DNA from: Kutzneria kofuensis
GTDB lineage: Bacteria; Actinomycetota; Actinomycetes; Mycobacteriales; Pseudonocardiaceae
Direction of reading: 5' to 3'
DNA length: 64,000 bases
Assembly: GCF_014203355.1 (NCBI RefSeq)
Contig: NZ_JACHIR010000001.1
Span: 7,876,038-7,940,037, forward strand
Under the pieces are notes generated by a model. That model was not told the DNA's origin. It worked only from the letters and a program-made list of their open reading frames with translations, and ran no database searches. This document shows positions 1 to 8,850 of the stretch, piece by piece (the first letter of the stretch is position 1; every line of letters begins with the position of its first letter). Both the position numbers and the translations under genes were made by a program.

Positions 1-1754
1 CCGTTGCCCACGTCCACCGCCTGCCACTGCTGGTTGGTCCCGCCGGCGTAGCTCCACAACTGGACCTGCGTGCCGTCGGCGGTCGCCCCGGCCCCGCCGG
101 AGACGTCCCACACCAGGCTGGGCGCGTTGCGGTTGACGACCTGGTAGTAGCCGTCGCTGGTCGGCCGGAACTGCCACTCCTGGTTGGCCGTCGCCCCGCA
201 GCCCCACTGCTGCAGCGCGGTGCCGTTGGCGGTGCCCCAGCCGGCGGCGTCCAGGCACCTGCCGCTGTTCTGGTTGATCACCTCGTACCACTGGGACGAG
301 TCGATCGGGCCGGTCGGCGGCGGCGTGCTGCCGCCGGAGCCGGGCCAGGTGAAGGTGGCCATCGAGCCGCCGGGCAGGCTGTAGCCGAACGACGAGCCGC
401 CGTAGGAGACCTGGAAGTTCTGCGTACCGCCGGAGTTCACGGCCACCAGCACGATGGAGCCGTCCGGGTTGCGGAAGGCCACGTTCTCGATGCCGCCCTG
501 GGACTGCGCGGTGGAGTTGATGCGCACCGCCCCCGGCTTGACGAACTTGGCCAGGTGCCCCAGCACGTAGTAGTCGGCGTTGTAGGTGACGCTGCCGCCG
601 TTGACGGTGACCAGGCCCATGCAGTTGCCGCAGGAGCCGATCACCGGGCCGTGGTTGCCGTCCAGGGCCATGTTCCACAGGCTGACGCTGCGCGCCCAGT
701 TGCGGGTGGTCCCGATGGCCAGGTTGCGGCCCTGCCAGAGCAGTGAGTCGGCGAAGGTGTTGCCCGACTCGGTTCCGGAGCACTCGGTGAAGAAGATGTC
801 CTTGTTCGGGTACGCGTTGTGCACGCCGGTCTGCGCGCTCGGGTCGCCGCCGTAGCAGTGCCAGGCGGAGCCGGCCGTGTTGCTGCCGGTGGCGGCCAGC
901 ACCTGCTGGGCGTACCCGGGGTTGTCCCAGTTGTGGTCCCAGGCCAGGATCTTCGTGCCCAGCCCGGCCGCCGACAGCCTGGGCGCGAGCGTGTTGATCA
1001 GGCGGCTCTGCTGGTCGGCCGACATCAGCATGCCCGGGTAGCCGCCGGGCGAGTTCTGCGGCTCGTTGGCCACCGCCAGGTACTGCACCGGCACGCCCGC
1101 GGCCTGGTAGGCCTGGACCGACTTGACCAGGTAGTCGGCGAAGGCGCCCTCGTAGTTCGTGGCCAGGCCGCCGCCGACCATGTTGCCGCTGGTCTTCATC
1201 CAGCCCGGCGCGCTCCACGGCACGACCATCACCGAGGTGGCCGGGTTGAGCGACCGGGCCTGGTTGATCAGCGGCAGGATGTAGGCCTGGTCGTGCGAGA
1301 TCGAGAAGCGGGACAGGCTCGGGTCGGCCGAACCGTCGTCGTAGCTGTAGAAGTTGCGGGAGAAGTCGGACGCCCCCAGTGGCTGGCGCAGCCAGTCCAG
1401 CCCGATGCCGCTGGTCGGGCTGAACAGCGCGGTCATGATGCTGTTGCGGTTGGGGGAGTTGTAGATGTTGTACGCCGCCGAGTCGGTCAGCGAGGCGCCG
1501 AAGCCGACCATGGACTGGTAGGTCGTGTTCGGGTCGACGGTGATCACCGCGCCGCTGCCCGGCGTGCCGAACGACACCGATCCCTTCTGCGTCAACAGGT
1601 TCGCCCGGTCCGGGGTGGTCAGCCAGACGTTGGCCGAGGTGGCGGCGAAGGCCGGCGGGGCCTGGGTGACGGCGTAGGCCGCGCCGGCGGCCAGCAGGGT
1701 CGCCGCCGCGCAGGTGGCGAGCACCCGCCGGCGGGATTCAACGGTGGAGGCCAT
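1..1754 (-). CDS. Secreted GH30-family glycosidase with C-terminal ricin-type lectin domain (3' end cut by window edge)
   Basis: Partial gene: the reading frame stays open to base 1, so the C-terminus is missing. Residues 1-38 form a signal peptide (RRR, then a hydrophobic Ala/Leu stretch, then a cut near AFA-ATS). Residues 40-450 look like a glycoside hydrolase family 30 barrel: the segment VVPWSAPGWMK (178-187), the acid/base Glu231 in ANEPQNS and the nucleophile Glu324 in FFTECSG are all visible. After a Gly-Ser-Pro-Thr linker (about 455-465), a ricin-B/CBM13 lectin domain begins, with QQWG, QEWQ and QQWQ repeats. GH30 enzymes act on glucosylceramide, beta-1,6-glucan or xylan; the substrate here cannot be decided. 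The start at 1754 follows GGAGGGTGTCCCTGC. It is transcribed away from the RsbQ-like gene, with a repeat-bearing intergenic region between them. Confidence 0.88.
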   Translation of the reverse strand, partial: MASTVESRRRVLATCAAATLLAAGAAYAVTQAPPAFAATSANVWLTTPDRANLLTQKGSVSFGTPGSGAVITVDPNTTYQSMVGFGASLTDSAAYNIYNSPNRNSIMTALFSPTSGIGLDWLRQPLGASDFSRNFYSYDDGSADPSLSRFSISHDQAYILPLINQARSLNPATSVMVVPWSAPGWMKTSGNMVGGGLATNYEGAFADYLVKSVQAYQAAGVPVQYLAVANEPQNSPGGYPGMLMSADQQSRLINTLAPRLSAAGLGTKILAWDHNWDNPGYAQQVLAATGSNTAGSAWHCYGGDPSAQTGVHNAYPNKDIFFTECSGTESGNTFADSLLWQGRNLAIGTTRNWARSVSLWNMALDGNHGPVIGSCGNCMGLVTVNGGSVTYNADYYVLGHLAKFVKPGAVRINSTAQSQGGIENVAFRNPDGSIVLVAVNSGGTQNFQVSYGGSSFGYSLPGGSMATFTWPGSGGSTPPPTGPIDSSQWYEVINQNSGRCLDAAGWGTANGTALQQWGCGATANQEWQFRPTSDGYYQVVNRNAPSLVWDVSGGAGATADGTQVQLWSYAGGTNQQWQAVDVGN

Positions 1755-1770
1755 GCAGGGACACCCTCCT

Positions 1771-1883
1771 CGTGAAACAAATGTAACAACGATGTAACAG
1801 GGTTTGCAAAGTGCAGCACCGGTTGTTCCTCTTGTCAAGAATGGGCAATGGAATCGAACCTGAGCGGCGTCGTGAAACAAATG
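1771..1883. promoter_or_regulatory. Two copies of a 13-bp direct repeat exactly 100 bp apart in a divergent promoter region
   Basis: CGTGAAACAAATG occurs at 1771-1783 and again at 1871-1883. The first copy continues TAACAA and the second GAACAA. Both lie in the 226-bp gap between the GH30 gene and the rsbQ-like gene, and the region is much more AT-rich than its surroundings. The spacing and placement suggest operator sites for a repressor of the glycosidase gene, possibly with looping. No regulator gene is adjacent, so this is inference. Confidence 0.45.
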
Positions 1884-1980
1884 GAACAAGAGTGGGGCGA
1901 CAGAGCGCCGCGGTGACGGCGTTGGGCCGCACGGCCCAGCCGCGCGGCGGTCGGCCCGAGCCGCTGACATACTGCCGATC

Positions 1981-2793
1981 ATGGGCGTACACACCAGGAA
2001 CCACGTCACCGTCGCCGGTCGTCACGAGGGCCCGGTGCTGATGTTCGCGCACGGTTTCGGGTGTGACCAGAACATGTGGCGGCTGGTGACACCGGCCTTC
2101 GAGGACCACCGCGTCGTGCTGTTCGACTACGTCGGCGCCGGCCGCTCCGACCTCGCCGCCTGGCGGCCCGACCGGTACGCCACCCTCGACGGCTACGCCA
2201 GCGACGTCCTGGAGATCTGCGACGAGCTCGACCTGCGCGACGTGGTGTTCGTGGGGCACTCGGTCAGCGCGATGATCGGCGTGCTCGCGGCGACGCGGGA
2301 GCCGTCCCGGTTCGCCGCGCTGGCGATGGTCGGCCCCTCGCCCCGGTACATCGACGACGACGGCTACGTCGGCGGGTTCAGCGCCGCCGACGTCGACGAG
2401 CTGCTGGACTCGCTGGACAGCAACTACCTGGGCTGGTCGGCCGCCATGGCGCCGGCGATCATGGGCAATCCGGAGCGCCCCGAGCTGGGCGAGGAGCTCA
2501 CCAACAGCTTCTGCCGCACCGACCCCGCCATCGCCCGGCACTTCGCCCGGGTCACGTTCACCGGCGACAACCGGGCCGACCTGGCCGGCGTGACCGTGCC
2601 GACGCTGATCCTGCAGTGCCGCGAGGACCTGATCGCCCCGCTTTCCGTCGGCGAATACGTCCAGCAAGCCATTCCCGGCAGCGAAATGGTCGTGCTGGAC
2701 GCCACCGGACACTGCCCGCACCTGAGCGCGCCGGAGCAGACCGCCAAGGCGCTGCGCTCGTTCCTCGACGCGTTGCCCGCGAGCCGCACATGA
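1981..2793 (+). CDS. rsbQ: RsbQ-like alpha/beta hydrolase (energy-stress signalling partner)
   Basis: 270 residues, the usual RsbQ length. The nucleophile elbow GHSVSA places the catalytic serine at residue 94. The acid lies in the QCREDL segment and the histidine in ATGHCPHL near the C-terminus. The oxyanion region is FAHGFGCDQNMW, where RsbQ proteins have HGFGCDQ. In Bacillus, RsbQ supplies a small hydrophobic signal to the PAS domain of the phosphatase RsbP. The next gene here is exactly such a PAS-PP2C protein and overlaps this stop codon (ATGA), so the two are co-translated. A third gene, an anti-anti-sigma factor, follows with another overlap. The same arrangement is also related to plant strigolactone/karrikin receptors, but the neighbours favour the RsbQ role. 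Confidence 0.88.
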   Translation: MGVHTRNHVTVAGRHEGPVLMFAHGFGCDQNMWRLVTPAFEDHRVVLFDYVGAGRSDLAAWRPDRYATLDGYASDVLEICDELDLRDVVFVGHSVSAMIGVLAATREPSRFAALAMVGPSPRYIDDDGYVGGFSAADVDELLDSLDSNYLGWSAAMAPAIMGNPERPELGEELTNSFCRTDPAIARHFARVTFTGDNRADLAGVTVPTLILQCREDLIAPLSVGEYVQQAIPGSEMVVLDATGHCPHLSAPEQTAKALRSFLDALPASRT

Positions 2794-4019
2794 CGCGGCC
2801 GGCCCACAACGGCGCCGTCGGTGGGCCTTCCGAGAACGATGACGGTCCCTCGTTCTCCGCGCTGCTGGAGGACGACGCCGCCGACCTGTACGACAACGCT
2901 CCCTGCGGCTACCTGTCCACCCTGCTCGACGGGGAGATCGCCAAGGTCAACGCGACCCTGCTGGACTGGCTCGGCTACGCCCGCGAGGACCTCGTCGGCC
3001 GCAAGCGGTTCGCCGACCTGCTCACCGTCGGCGGCCGGCTCTACCACGAGACCCACTTCGCGCCGCTGCTGCGGATGCAGGGCCAGGCCCGGGAGATCGC
3101 CCTCGAACTGGTGGCCGCCGACGGCCGGCGGCTGCCCGTGCTGGTCAACTCCACGGTCAAGACCGGCGCGGACGGGGCCCCGCTGCTGATCCGCTGCACG
3201 GTCTTCGACGCCCGCCAGCGCCGTGCGTACGAACGGGAGCTGTTGCGCGCCCGCGAGGTCGCCGAGCAGGAACGCGCCCGGTGGCAGCGGCTGAGCGAGA
3301 CGCTGCAACGCACCCTGCTGCCGCCGAGCCTGCCGACCGTGCCGGGGCTCGAGGTGGCGGCGCACTACCACGCCGCCTCGCCCGAGCAACTCGGCGGCGA
3401 CTTCTACGACCTGTTCCCCCTTTCGGACAACCGCTGGGGTTTCTTCCTCGGTGACGTCTGCGGCAAGGGGCCGGAGGCGGCTGTCGTCACGTCGCTGACG
3501 CGGTACACCCTGCGTGCCGCCGCCGTGTACAACCCCGATCCGGTCGCCGTGCTGTCCAATCTCAACAGCGTCATGCTGCAGCAGGGGAACGCCGCCGACG
3601 CCCGGTACTGCACGGTCGTGTTCGGGCTGCTCGTGCCGGACGGCGACGGGTTCACCCTGACCGTCGCCAGCGGCGGCCATCCGCCAGTGGTGGCGACCCG
3701 CGCCGACGGGTGGGTGGAGCTGCTGCACACCCCGGGCGGCCAGCTGATCGGCATCCTGCGCGACGCTCACATCGCCGTTGCCTCAACGCGTCTGGCCCCC
3801 GGGGACTCCGTGCTGCTCTACACCGACGGCCTCACCGAGGCCCGTGATCCCGACGGCTCCCAGCTGGGCGAGCACCACCTCGTCCAGTTGGCTCAAGGCT
3901 TCGCCGGCCGTGGCGCCGCGGAGATCGTGTCGTCCGTGGCGGCCGTGCTGGACGATCTCGGCGACCGGCTCACCGACGACACCGCGCTGCTGGTCATGAC
4001 CGTCGGGGCCGACTCGTGA
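2790..4019 (+). CDS. rsbP: RsbP-like PAS-PP2C serine phosphatase
   Basis: 409 residues. A PAS domain occupies about 30-140 (the segment DNAPCGYLSTLLDG begins it). A short coiled coil with RAREVAEQERARWQ joins it to a SpoIIE/PP2C phosphatase domain at about 175-409. Metal-binding motifs are visible: GGDFYDLF, GDVCGKGPEAA and LLYTDGLTEARD. Known function of the family: it dephosphorylates the anti-anti-sigma factor RsbV so that RsbV can sequester the anti-sigma kinase. The start at 2790 is chosen because its ATG overlaps the rsbQ stop and gives a natural PAS N-terminus; longer readings upstream are shadows of rsbQ. The stop overlaps the STAS gene start. No RsbW kinase or SigB-type sigma gene is in the window. 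Confidence 0.9.
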   Translation: MTRPAHNGAVGGPSENDDGPSFSALLEDDAADLYDNAPCGYLSTLLDGEIAKVNATLLDWLGYAREDLVGRKRFADLLTVGGRLYHETHFAPLLRMQGQAREIALELVAADGRRLPVLVNSTVKTGADGAPLLIRCTVFDARQRRAYERELLRAREVAEQERARWQRLSETLQRTLLPPSLPTVPGLEVAAHYHAASPEQLGGDFYDLFPLSDNRWGFFLGDVCGKGPEAAVVTSLTRYTLRAAAVYNPDPVAVLSNLNSVMLQQGNAADARYCTVVFGLLVPDGDGFTLTVASGGHPPVVATRADGWVELLHTPGGQLIGILRDAHIAVASTRLAPGDSVLLYTDGLTEARDPDGSQLGEHHLVQLAQGFAGRGAAEIVSSVAAVLDDLGDRLTDDTALLVMTVGADS

Positions 4020-4354
4020 CGAACCTGACGATCACCGCCCGCTCCGGCCCGGCCGGGCACGTTCTCAGCCTCCAGGGCGATCTGGACATGGCCACCGCGC
4101 CCGCCTTGCGCCAGGCCTGCGAGGACCTGACGTACACCGCCGGCCAGGAACTCGTGCTGGACCTGTCCCGCCTCGGTTTCTGCGATTCCAGCGGCGTATC
4201 CGCCTTCATCGTCGCCTGCCGGCACGTCGAGTCCTTCGGCGCCGGGTTCGCCCTCGCGGCCGCGCCGAGGTCGCTCACCAGGGTGCTCGCGATGATCGGC
4301 CTGAGCGACTTCTTCACCCAGTACGACACCGTCGATCCCGACGTCACGGGTTGA
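4016..4354 (+). CDS. STAS-domain anti-anti-sigma factor (RsbV-like)
   Basis: 112 residues, a single STAS domain. The phosphorylatable serine sits in FCDSSGVSAFI (residues about 60-70), the signature site of SpoIIAA/RsbV proteins. The GTG start overlaps the stop of the phosphatase gene (GTGA), so the putative phosphatase and its putative substrate are translationally coupled. Family knowledge: the unphosphorylated form binds an anti-sigma kinase and frees a stress sigma factor. The cognate kinase must be elsewhere in the genome. The 3' end overlaps the convergent membrane-protein gene by 11 bases, with no room for a simple terminator. Confidence 0.9.
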   Translation: MTNLTITARSGPAGHVLSLQGDLDMATAPALRQACEDLTYTAGQELVLDLSRLGFCDSSGVSAFIVACRHVESFGAGFALAAAPRSLTRVLAMIGLSDFFTQYDTVDPDVTG

Positions 4355-4790
4355 GCCGGCGCGCGGCCACGTAGGCGTTGGACGCCGGAAGGAAGCTCAA
4401 CACCACGGCGGCCACCTGGATCACGGTGTCCACGTAGGACAGTGTCACCGCGCCCTGCAGGAACAGTGTGACCAGGTGCAGCACCGTCAGCACGGCCAGC
4501 GTCACCCGTGCCCAGTTGCGGCCGGCCTTCAGCTTGAACGCCAGCCACAGGTACAACGCCGCGAACACGATGGCCACCACCACGAGCATCGTGATCGCGA
4601 CGGTGGCCGCGCTGTCGACCTGGGCGTCGCTCAGCGAGCCGCCGGCCGCCTTGATGCCGGCGACCAGCGTGTCCTTCTCGGTGAGCACCAGGATCGCCGT
4701 GACCACGCCCAATGCCGTGGACACCAGCCAGAGCCCGAAGGCGCCGAGGATCGCCGGGGGCGGGGTGAGGGTTTTCGGTTCAGTAGCCAT
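4344..4790 (-). CDS. Small four-helix membrane protein of unknown function
   Basis: 148 residues starting MATEPKTLTPPP at 4790; a 13-codon upstream extension is possible but unsupported. Four hydrophobic helices are visible: about 12-34 (LWLVSTALGVVTAILVL), 58-82 (AITMLVVVAIVFAALYLWLA), 92-112 (VTLAVLTVLHLVTLFL) and 120-140. A short soluble loop with TEKDTLVAGIKAAGG lies between the first two. This layout is common among actinobacterial membrane proteins, often next to proline-rich domains. No catalytic motif is seen. It is convergent with the STAS gene and divergent from the decarboxylase gene, with about 200 bp of promoter space between the two. Confidence 0.75.
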   Translation of the reverse strand: MATEPKTLTPPPAILGAFGLWLVSTALGVVTAILVLTEKDTLVAGIKAAGGSLSDAQVDSAATVAITMLVVVAIVFAALYLWLAFKLKAGRNWARVTLAVLTVLHLVTLFLQGAVTLSYVDTVIQVAAVVLSFLPASNAYVAARRLNP

Positions 4791-4992
4791 GTGGCCGACG
4801 CTAGGACGGCTTCCGTTGCCGCGCAGCACATCCCTCGTACTTTCGGCCGAGGAGCGATCCGGTCACCGCGAGCGGCGGCTGCTCCGATCGGCTGGCGGGT
4901 CCGTTCATCCTTGCGGACGATCGACGGTGCGGCCGAATGCCCTCTATACCTGTGTGGCGCGATTTCCGGCCGCACCGGGAGGGGAATTCACC

Positions 4993-7293
4993 GTGCCTGG
5001 ATCGACGATTCTGTTGGCGCTCAACGACATCGCTCCCGGCTCGGTGCTGGCCGACCAGTTGGAGCGGATCTGTGAGCACCTGGCGGGCGCCGGGCACGGC
5101 GTGATCAGGGCCGGCACCGACGAGGATGCGCTGGCCCTCGTGCAGAGTCGCGCCGACCTGACCGCGGCGTTGGTGAGCTGGGACCTGCACGACGCGGACG
5201 GCGTGCTGGAGCGGCCGGCGGAGGCGGTGCTGACGGCGCTGATGGCCAGGTTCACCCGGTTGCCGGTGTTCCTGGTGACAACGGCGGCATCGGTGGACGA
5301 CCTGCCACTGTGGGTGTCCGAGGCGATCTGCGGCTACGTGTGGCTGCTGGAGGACACGCCGGGCTTCATCGCCGGCCGCATCGGCGTCGCCGCCCGCCGG
5401 TACCAGGAGGACCTGCTGCCGCCGTTCTTCCGGGAGCTACGCCGGTTCGACGACACGCACGAGTACTCCTGGCACACCCCCGCGCACGCCGGCGGGGTGG
5501 CGTTCCTGAAGTCGCCGGTCGGCCGGGTTCTGTTCGACTACTACGGGGAACGGCTGTTCCGCACCGACCTGTCCATCTCCGTCGCCGAGCTGGGCTCGCT
5601 GTTCGAGCACACGGGGCCGATCGGCGACGCCGAGCGCAACGCCGCCCGGATCTTCGGCGCCGACCTGACGTACTTCGTGCTGCACGGGGACTCCACCGCC
5701 GACCGCATCGCGCTGCACTCCAGCATCGCCAGCGACGAGCTCGTGCTGGTGGACCGCAACTGCCACAAGGCGATCTACCACGGGCTGACGCTGACCGGCG
5801 GCCGTCCGGCCTACCTCGTGCCCACCCGCAACGGCTACGGGCTGATGGGCCCGATCCCACCGGCGGCGCTGAACCGCGATGCCGTCGCGGATCTGTTGCA
5901 GCGCAATCCACTCGCGGCGGATGCCGCCGATCCGTCGCCGGTGTACGCCGTGATCACCAACTCGACCTACGACGGTCTGTGCTACGACGCCGTCCGTCTT
6001 GCCGGGCTGTTGGGCGAAAACGTGCCGCGGCTGCACCTGGACGAGGCGTGGTTCGCCTACGCCCGCTTCCATCCGCTCTACGCCCGCCGCTACGGCATGT
6101 CCGTCGACGCCGGGACGGTGCCCGACGACGTCCGGCCGACCGTGCTGACGACCCAGTCCACGCACAAGCTGCTGGCGGCCATGTCGCAGAGCGCCATGCT
6201 GCACGTGAAGAACTCGCCGCGGTCGCCGGTGGACCACCACCGGTTCAACGAGACCTTCATGATGCACGCCACCACGTCGCCGATGTACCCCATGATCGCC
6301 GGGCTCGACATCGCCGCCGGCATGATGGACGGCCCCGGCGGCCAGTGGCTCACCGACGAGGCCGTCACCGAGGCCATCCGGTTCCGGCAGGCGGTGGCCC
6401 GCATCGGCCGGCGCATCGCCACGGCCGGCGACCGGCCGCCTTGGTTCTTCGGCACCTGGCAGCCCGACGAGGTGACGGATCCCAAGAGCGGTCGATGCCA
6501 CGCGTTCGCCGACGCGCCGCTGGACCTGCTGCGGACCGAACCCTCGTGCTGGACCCTGGAGCCCGGCGCCGCCTGGCACGGCTTCCCCGGCCTGGAGGAC
6601 AACTACTGCCTGCTCGACCCGATCAAGGTCAGCGTCACCTGCCCCGGCACCGACGCGGTCGGAAACCCCGGCGACACCGGCATTCCCGCCAAGATCCTGA
6701 CGGCGTACCTGGAGACGCGGCGCATCGTCGTGGAGAAGACGGACGCCTACACCTGCCTTATCCTGTTCTCGATGGGCATCACCAAGGGCAAGTGGGGCAC
6801 GCTCGTCGACGGCCTGCTCGACTTCAAGTCCCTGTACGACACCGGCGCCACCCTCACCGACGTCCTGCCCGGTCTGGTCAAGGAGTACCCCGAGCGCTAC
6901 GCGGAGCTGACGCTGCGCCAGCTGTGCGACGAGATGCATGCCCAGCTGCGGTCCAGCGAGCTGATCCCGTTGCTGGACGAGGCTTTCACGCATCCGCCGC
7001 AGCCGGTTCTGACGCCGGCGCAGACTTACCAGCGGCTGCTCCGGGGCGGCACCGAGCCCGTGCGCCTGGCCGAGCTGGCCGACCGCACCGTGGCCACGCA
7101 GGTCGTGACCACCCCGCCGGGCATCCCGGTGCTGATGCCCGGCGAGAACGCCGGCGGGCACGACGAGCCGACCCTGCGCTACCTGCGCGCGTTGGAGGAC
7201 TTCGACCGGCACTTCCCCGGCTTCCCCAGCGAGACGCACGGGGTGACCCGCGACGCCGCCGGCGACTACTGGATCACCTGCCTGCGGAGTTGA
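4993..7293 (+). CDS. PLP-dependent Orn/Lys/Arg decarboxylase
   Basis: 766 residues from a GTG at 4993, preceded by GGGAGGGGAATTCACC; the open frame extends further upstream but without family similarity. Residues 1-130 form the wing or response-regulator-like domain found in acid-inducible decarboxylases. The PLP domain follows, with HTPAHAGG, HGDSTADR, VDRNCHKAIYHG, the aspartate of LHLDEAWFAY and the Schiff-base lysine Lys392 in TQSTHKLLAAMSQ. The C-terminal domain has DPIKVSVTCPG and VVEKTDAYTCLILFSMGITKG. The domain plan matches biodegradative arginine, lysine or ornithine decarboxylases, which make agmatine, cadaverine or putrescine; the substrate cannot be told from sequence alone. No antiporter gene is adjacent, unlike acid-resistance operons. 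Confidence 0.9.
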   Translation: MPGSTILLALNDIAPGSVLADQLERICEHLAGAGHGVIRAGTDEDALALVQSRADLTAALVSWDLHDADGVLERPAEAVLTALMARFTRLPVFLVTTAASVDDLPLWVSEAICGYVWLLEDTPGFIAGRIGVAARRYQEDLLPPFFRELRRFDDTHEYSWHTPAHAGGVAFLKSPVGRVLFDYYGERLFRTDLSISVAELGSLFEHTGPIGDAERNAARIFGADLTYFVLHGDSTADRIALHSSIASDELVLVDRNCHKAIYHGLTLTGGRPAYLVPTRNGYGLMGPIPPAALNRDAVADLLQRNPLAADAADPSPVYAVITNSTYDGLCYDAVRLAGLLGENVPRLHLDEAWFAYARFHPLYARRYGMSVDAGTVPDDVRPTVLTTQSTHKLLAAMSQSAMLHVKNSPRSPVDHHRFNETFMMHATTSPMYPMIAGLDIAAGMMDGPGGQWLTDEAVTEAIRFRQAVARIGRRIATAGDRPPWFFGTWQPDEVTDPKSGRCHAFADAPLDLLRTEPSCWTLEPGAAWHGFPGLEDNYCLLDPIKVSVTCPGTDAVGNPGDTGIPAKILTAYLETRRIVVEKTDAYTCLILFSMGITKGKWGTLVDGLLDFKSLYDTGATLTDVLPGLVKEYPERYAELTLRQLCDEMHAQLRSSELIPLLDEAFTHPPQPVLTPAQTYQRLLRGGTEPVRLAELADRTVATQVVTTPPGIPVLMPGENAGGHDEPTLRYLRALEDFDRHFPGFPSETHGVTRDAAGDYWITCLRS

Positions 7294-7297
7294 CCGG

Positions 7298-7315
7298 GCC
7301 GTGACGGCTCACGGC
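7298..7315. terminator. Small hairpin between convergent genes
   Basis: GCCGTGA (7298-7304), CGGC loop, TCACGGC (7309-7315): a 7-bp perfect stem. It overlaps the last codons of the minus-strand hydrolase and follows the decarboxylase stop. It could act as a weak bidirectional terminator; there is no U-tract. Confidence 0.35.
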
Positions 7316-8727
7316 ACCATCATCTCCGCCGGGCACCTGGTGCCCGGCGAAGGCAGCGCCCCATCGGTGAGGTAGCGGATGACGTAGCCGTTCAGGCACG
7401 TGTTGCCGTGCAGGAAGTAGGCGGCGTGACCGTCGCCGTGCCACAGCGCCCGAGCGCCCGGGAACTGCGTGGCGACGTGGGCCGCGCCCAGGTTGGGGGC
7501 GTTGCTGTCCAACTGGCCGATCGCGACCAGGGCCGGCGGCATGCCGGCGGCCCTGAGCGGGGCCGGCGGGTAGGACGGCCGGCCCGGGATGCCGATGCAG
7601 CGGCCCAGCTCCAAGCGGCCCTCGGTCCAGCCGATGTGCGGCGCGACCGCCTTCAGACGCTGCTCGATCGGCTGGAATGCCTGGTAGCTCGGCACATTCG
7701 GCAGGTAGTCGTGGCACAGCGTCACACCGAGGAGGTAACCCGACGACTCCGGCGGCGGGGGAGCGATCTTCGTCAGGAAGTCGCTCGGATCGCCGTCCCG
7801 GGCCTTGGCCAGCGCCTGGGCCAGCTTGGGCCAGGTGGGTGGCGTCAGCAGGCTGTTGAGCATGCCCATCTCCAGCTGCCCGGCGGTGACGCCCTGCGGT
7901 GGGTGTGCCACCAGGTCGTCCCAGATTCGCACCGGGTCCGAGCCGCGCAGCACGCAGTTGGGGCTCTGGCCGCACCAGTCGCGGAACCGGAACAGCTGCT
8001 GCTCCTGGGTCACGGCGCGATCGCGTAGCCAGTCCTCCAACCGGGGCTGCGTGTGGTCGGGAACGCCGTCAAGGAACATGCTCTGCACGTGGGTCGGGAA
8101 CAGCTCGGCGTAGGCCTGGCCGTAGGTCGCGCCGTAGGAGTTGCCGATGTAGCGCAGCTTCGGTTCTCCCAGCGCCACCCGCAGGGCCTCGATGTCGTGC
8201 GCGGTCTGCCACGAGGTCAGGCCGTCGAACAGGGGACCGGCTGCCTGCCGACAGCCGGCGTCGTAGGCGGCGTTGGCCCGGGCGTGAGCGTCCCAGTCGG
8301 CCTGGCTGGTGGCCTTCACCAGGTCGAAAGGCAGCGGTTGGGGGTGCGGGCACGGCACCAGGGTGTGGTTGTCGGCCTGGCCCACGCCCCGCGAGTCGAT
8401 GACGACGACGTCGAAGTGCGCGGTCAGCTCGTCGTACACAGGCGGCCGAGGGTTCGCATGCACGGTCGAGGTGCTGCTTCCGCTACCCCAGTTGACGATC
8501 AGCGCGCCCAGCCGGTGGGCGGGATCCTTGGCGGGGACCTCCGCCAGGTTCGTCAGCGTTGTCGGGCCGCCGGGGCGCCGCCAGTCGACCGGCACGGTCA
8601 TCGTGGCGCAGCGCACCCCGTTGCCGCAGTCCTGCCAGTCCACTGAGGACTGCCCGGCGTTGGCGACGCCGCAGCCGGACAGCAGGGTCGCCACCGCCGC
8701 CAGTGCGGCGGTTCGTGCTCGGATCAC
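7309..8727 (-). CDS. Alpha/beta-hydrolase lipoprotein, tripeptidyl-aminopeptidase-like
   Basis: 472 residues. The N-terminus is a lipoprotein signal with lipobox LLSGC (Cys19). The alpha/beta-hydrolase fold has the oxyanion region LIVNWGSGSST, VVVIDSRGVG, the nucleophile Ser197 in GNSYGATYG, the acid in GQLDSNAP and the histidine in GDGHAAYFL. Overall length and the C-terminal TAP-like segment match the secreted tripeptidyl aminopeptidase / SlpD-SlpE family of actinomycetes. These remove short peptides from the N-terminus of secreted proteins or act as esterases. The start GTG at 8727 is supported by GAGGAGGAATC. It is transcribed divergently from a histidine kinase gene, so it may be a target of that two-component system. 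Confidence 0.85.
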   Translation of the reverse strand: MIRARTAALAAVATLLSGCGVANAGQSSVDWQDCGNGVRCATMTVPVDWRRPGGPTTLTNLAEVPAKDPAHRLGALIVNWGSGSSTSTVHANPRPPVYDELTAHFDVVVIDSRGVGQADNHTLVPCPHPQPLPFDLVKATSQADWDAHARANAAYDAGCRQAAGPLFDGLTSWQTAHDIEALRVALGEPKLRYIGNSYGATYGQAYAELFPTHVQSMFLDGVPDHTQPRLEDWLRDRAVTQEQQLFRFRDWCGQSPNCVLRGSDPVRIWDDLVAHPPQGVTAGQLEMGMLNSLLTPPTWPKLAQALAKARDGDPSDFLTKIAPPPPESSGYLLGVTLCHDYLPNVPSYQAFQPIEQRLKAVAPHIGWTEGRLELGRCIGIPGRPSYPPAPLRAAGMPPALVAIGQLDSNAPNLGAAHVATQFPGARALWHGDGHAAYFLHGNTCLNGYVIRYLTDGALPSPGTRCPAEMMVP

Positions 8728-8784
8728 GATTCCTCCTCGTCCACTTCGGAGAGTGCGATTCTGTGGGCGTCACCGGTTCGTGTC

Positions 8785-8817
8785 GTCCTCCTCGCGGAGG
8801 ACCACCTCGAGGAGGAC
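8785..8817. promoter_or_regulatory. Inverted repeat upstream of the first histidine kinase gene
   Basis: GTCCTCCTCG (8785-8794) and CGAGGAGGAC (8808-8817) form 10-bp perfect arms 13 bp apart. The left arm can also pair with GGAGGAC at 8796-8802. It lies between the divergent lipoprotein and kinase genes. A similar CCTCCT/AGGAGG palindrome stands before the second kinase gene (11844-11878). It is a candidate response-regulator site or 5'-leader structure. Confidence 0.4.
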
Positions 8818-8850
8818 GTGCTCATCGCGGGCGGTCGATACGATCGGGTC

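Noticed and set aside
5437-7239. A 600-codon minus-strand frame opposite the decarboxylase
   Set aside because: The plus strand encodes a complete PLP enzyme with all motifs; the opposite frame is a codon-bias shadow.
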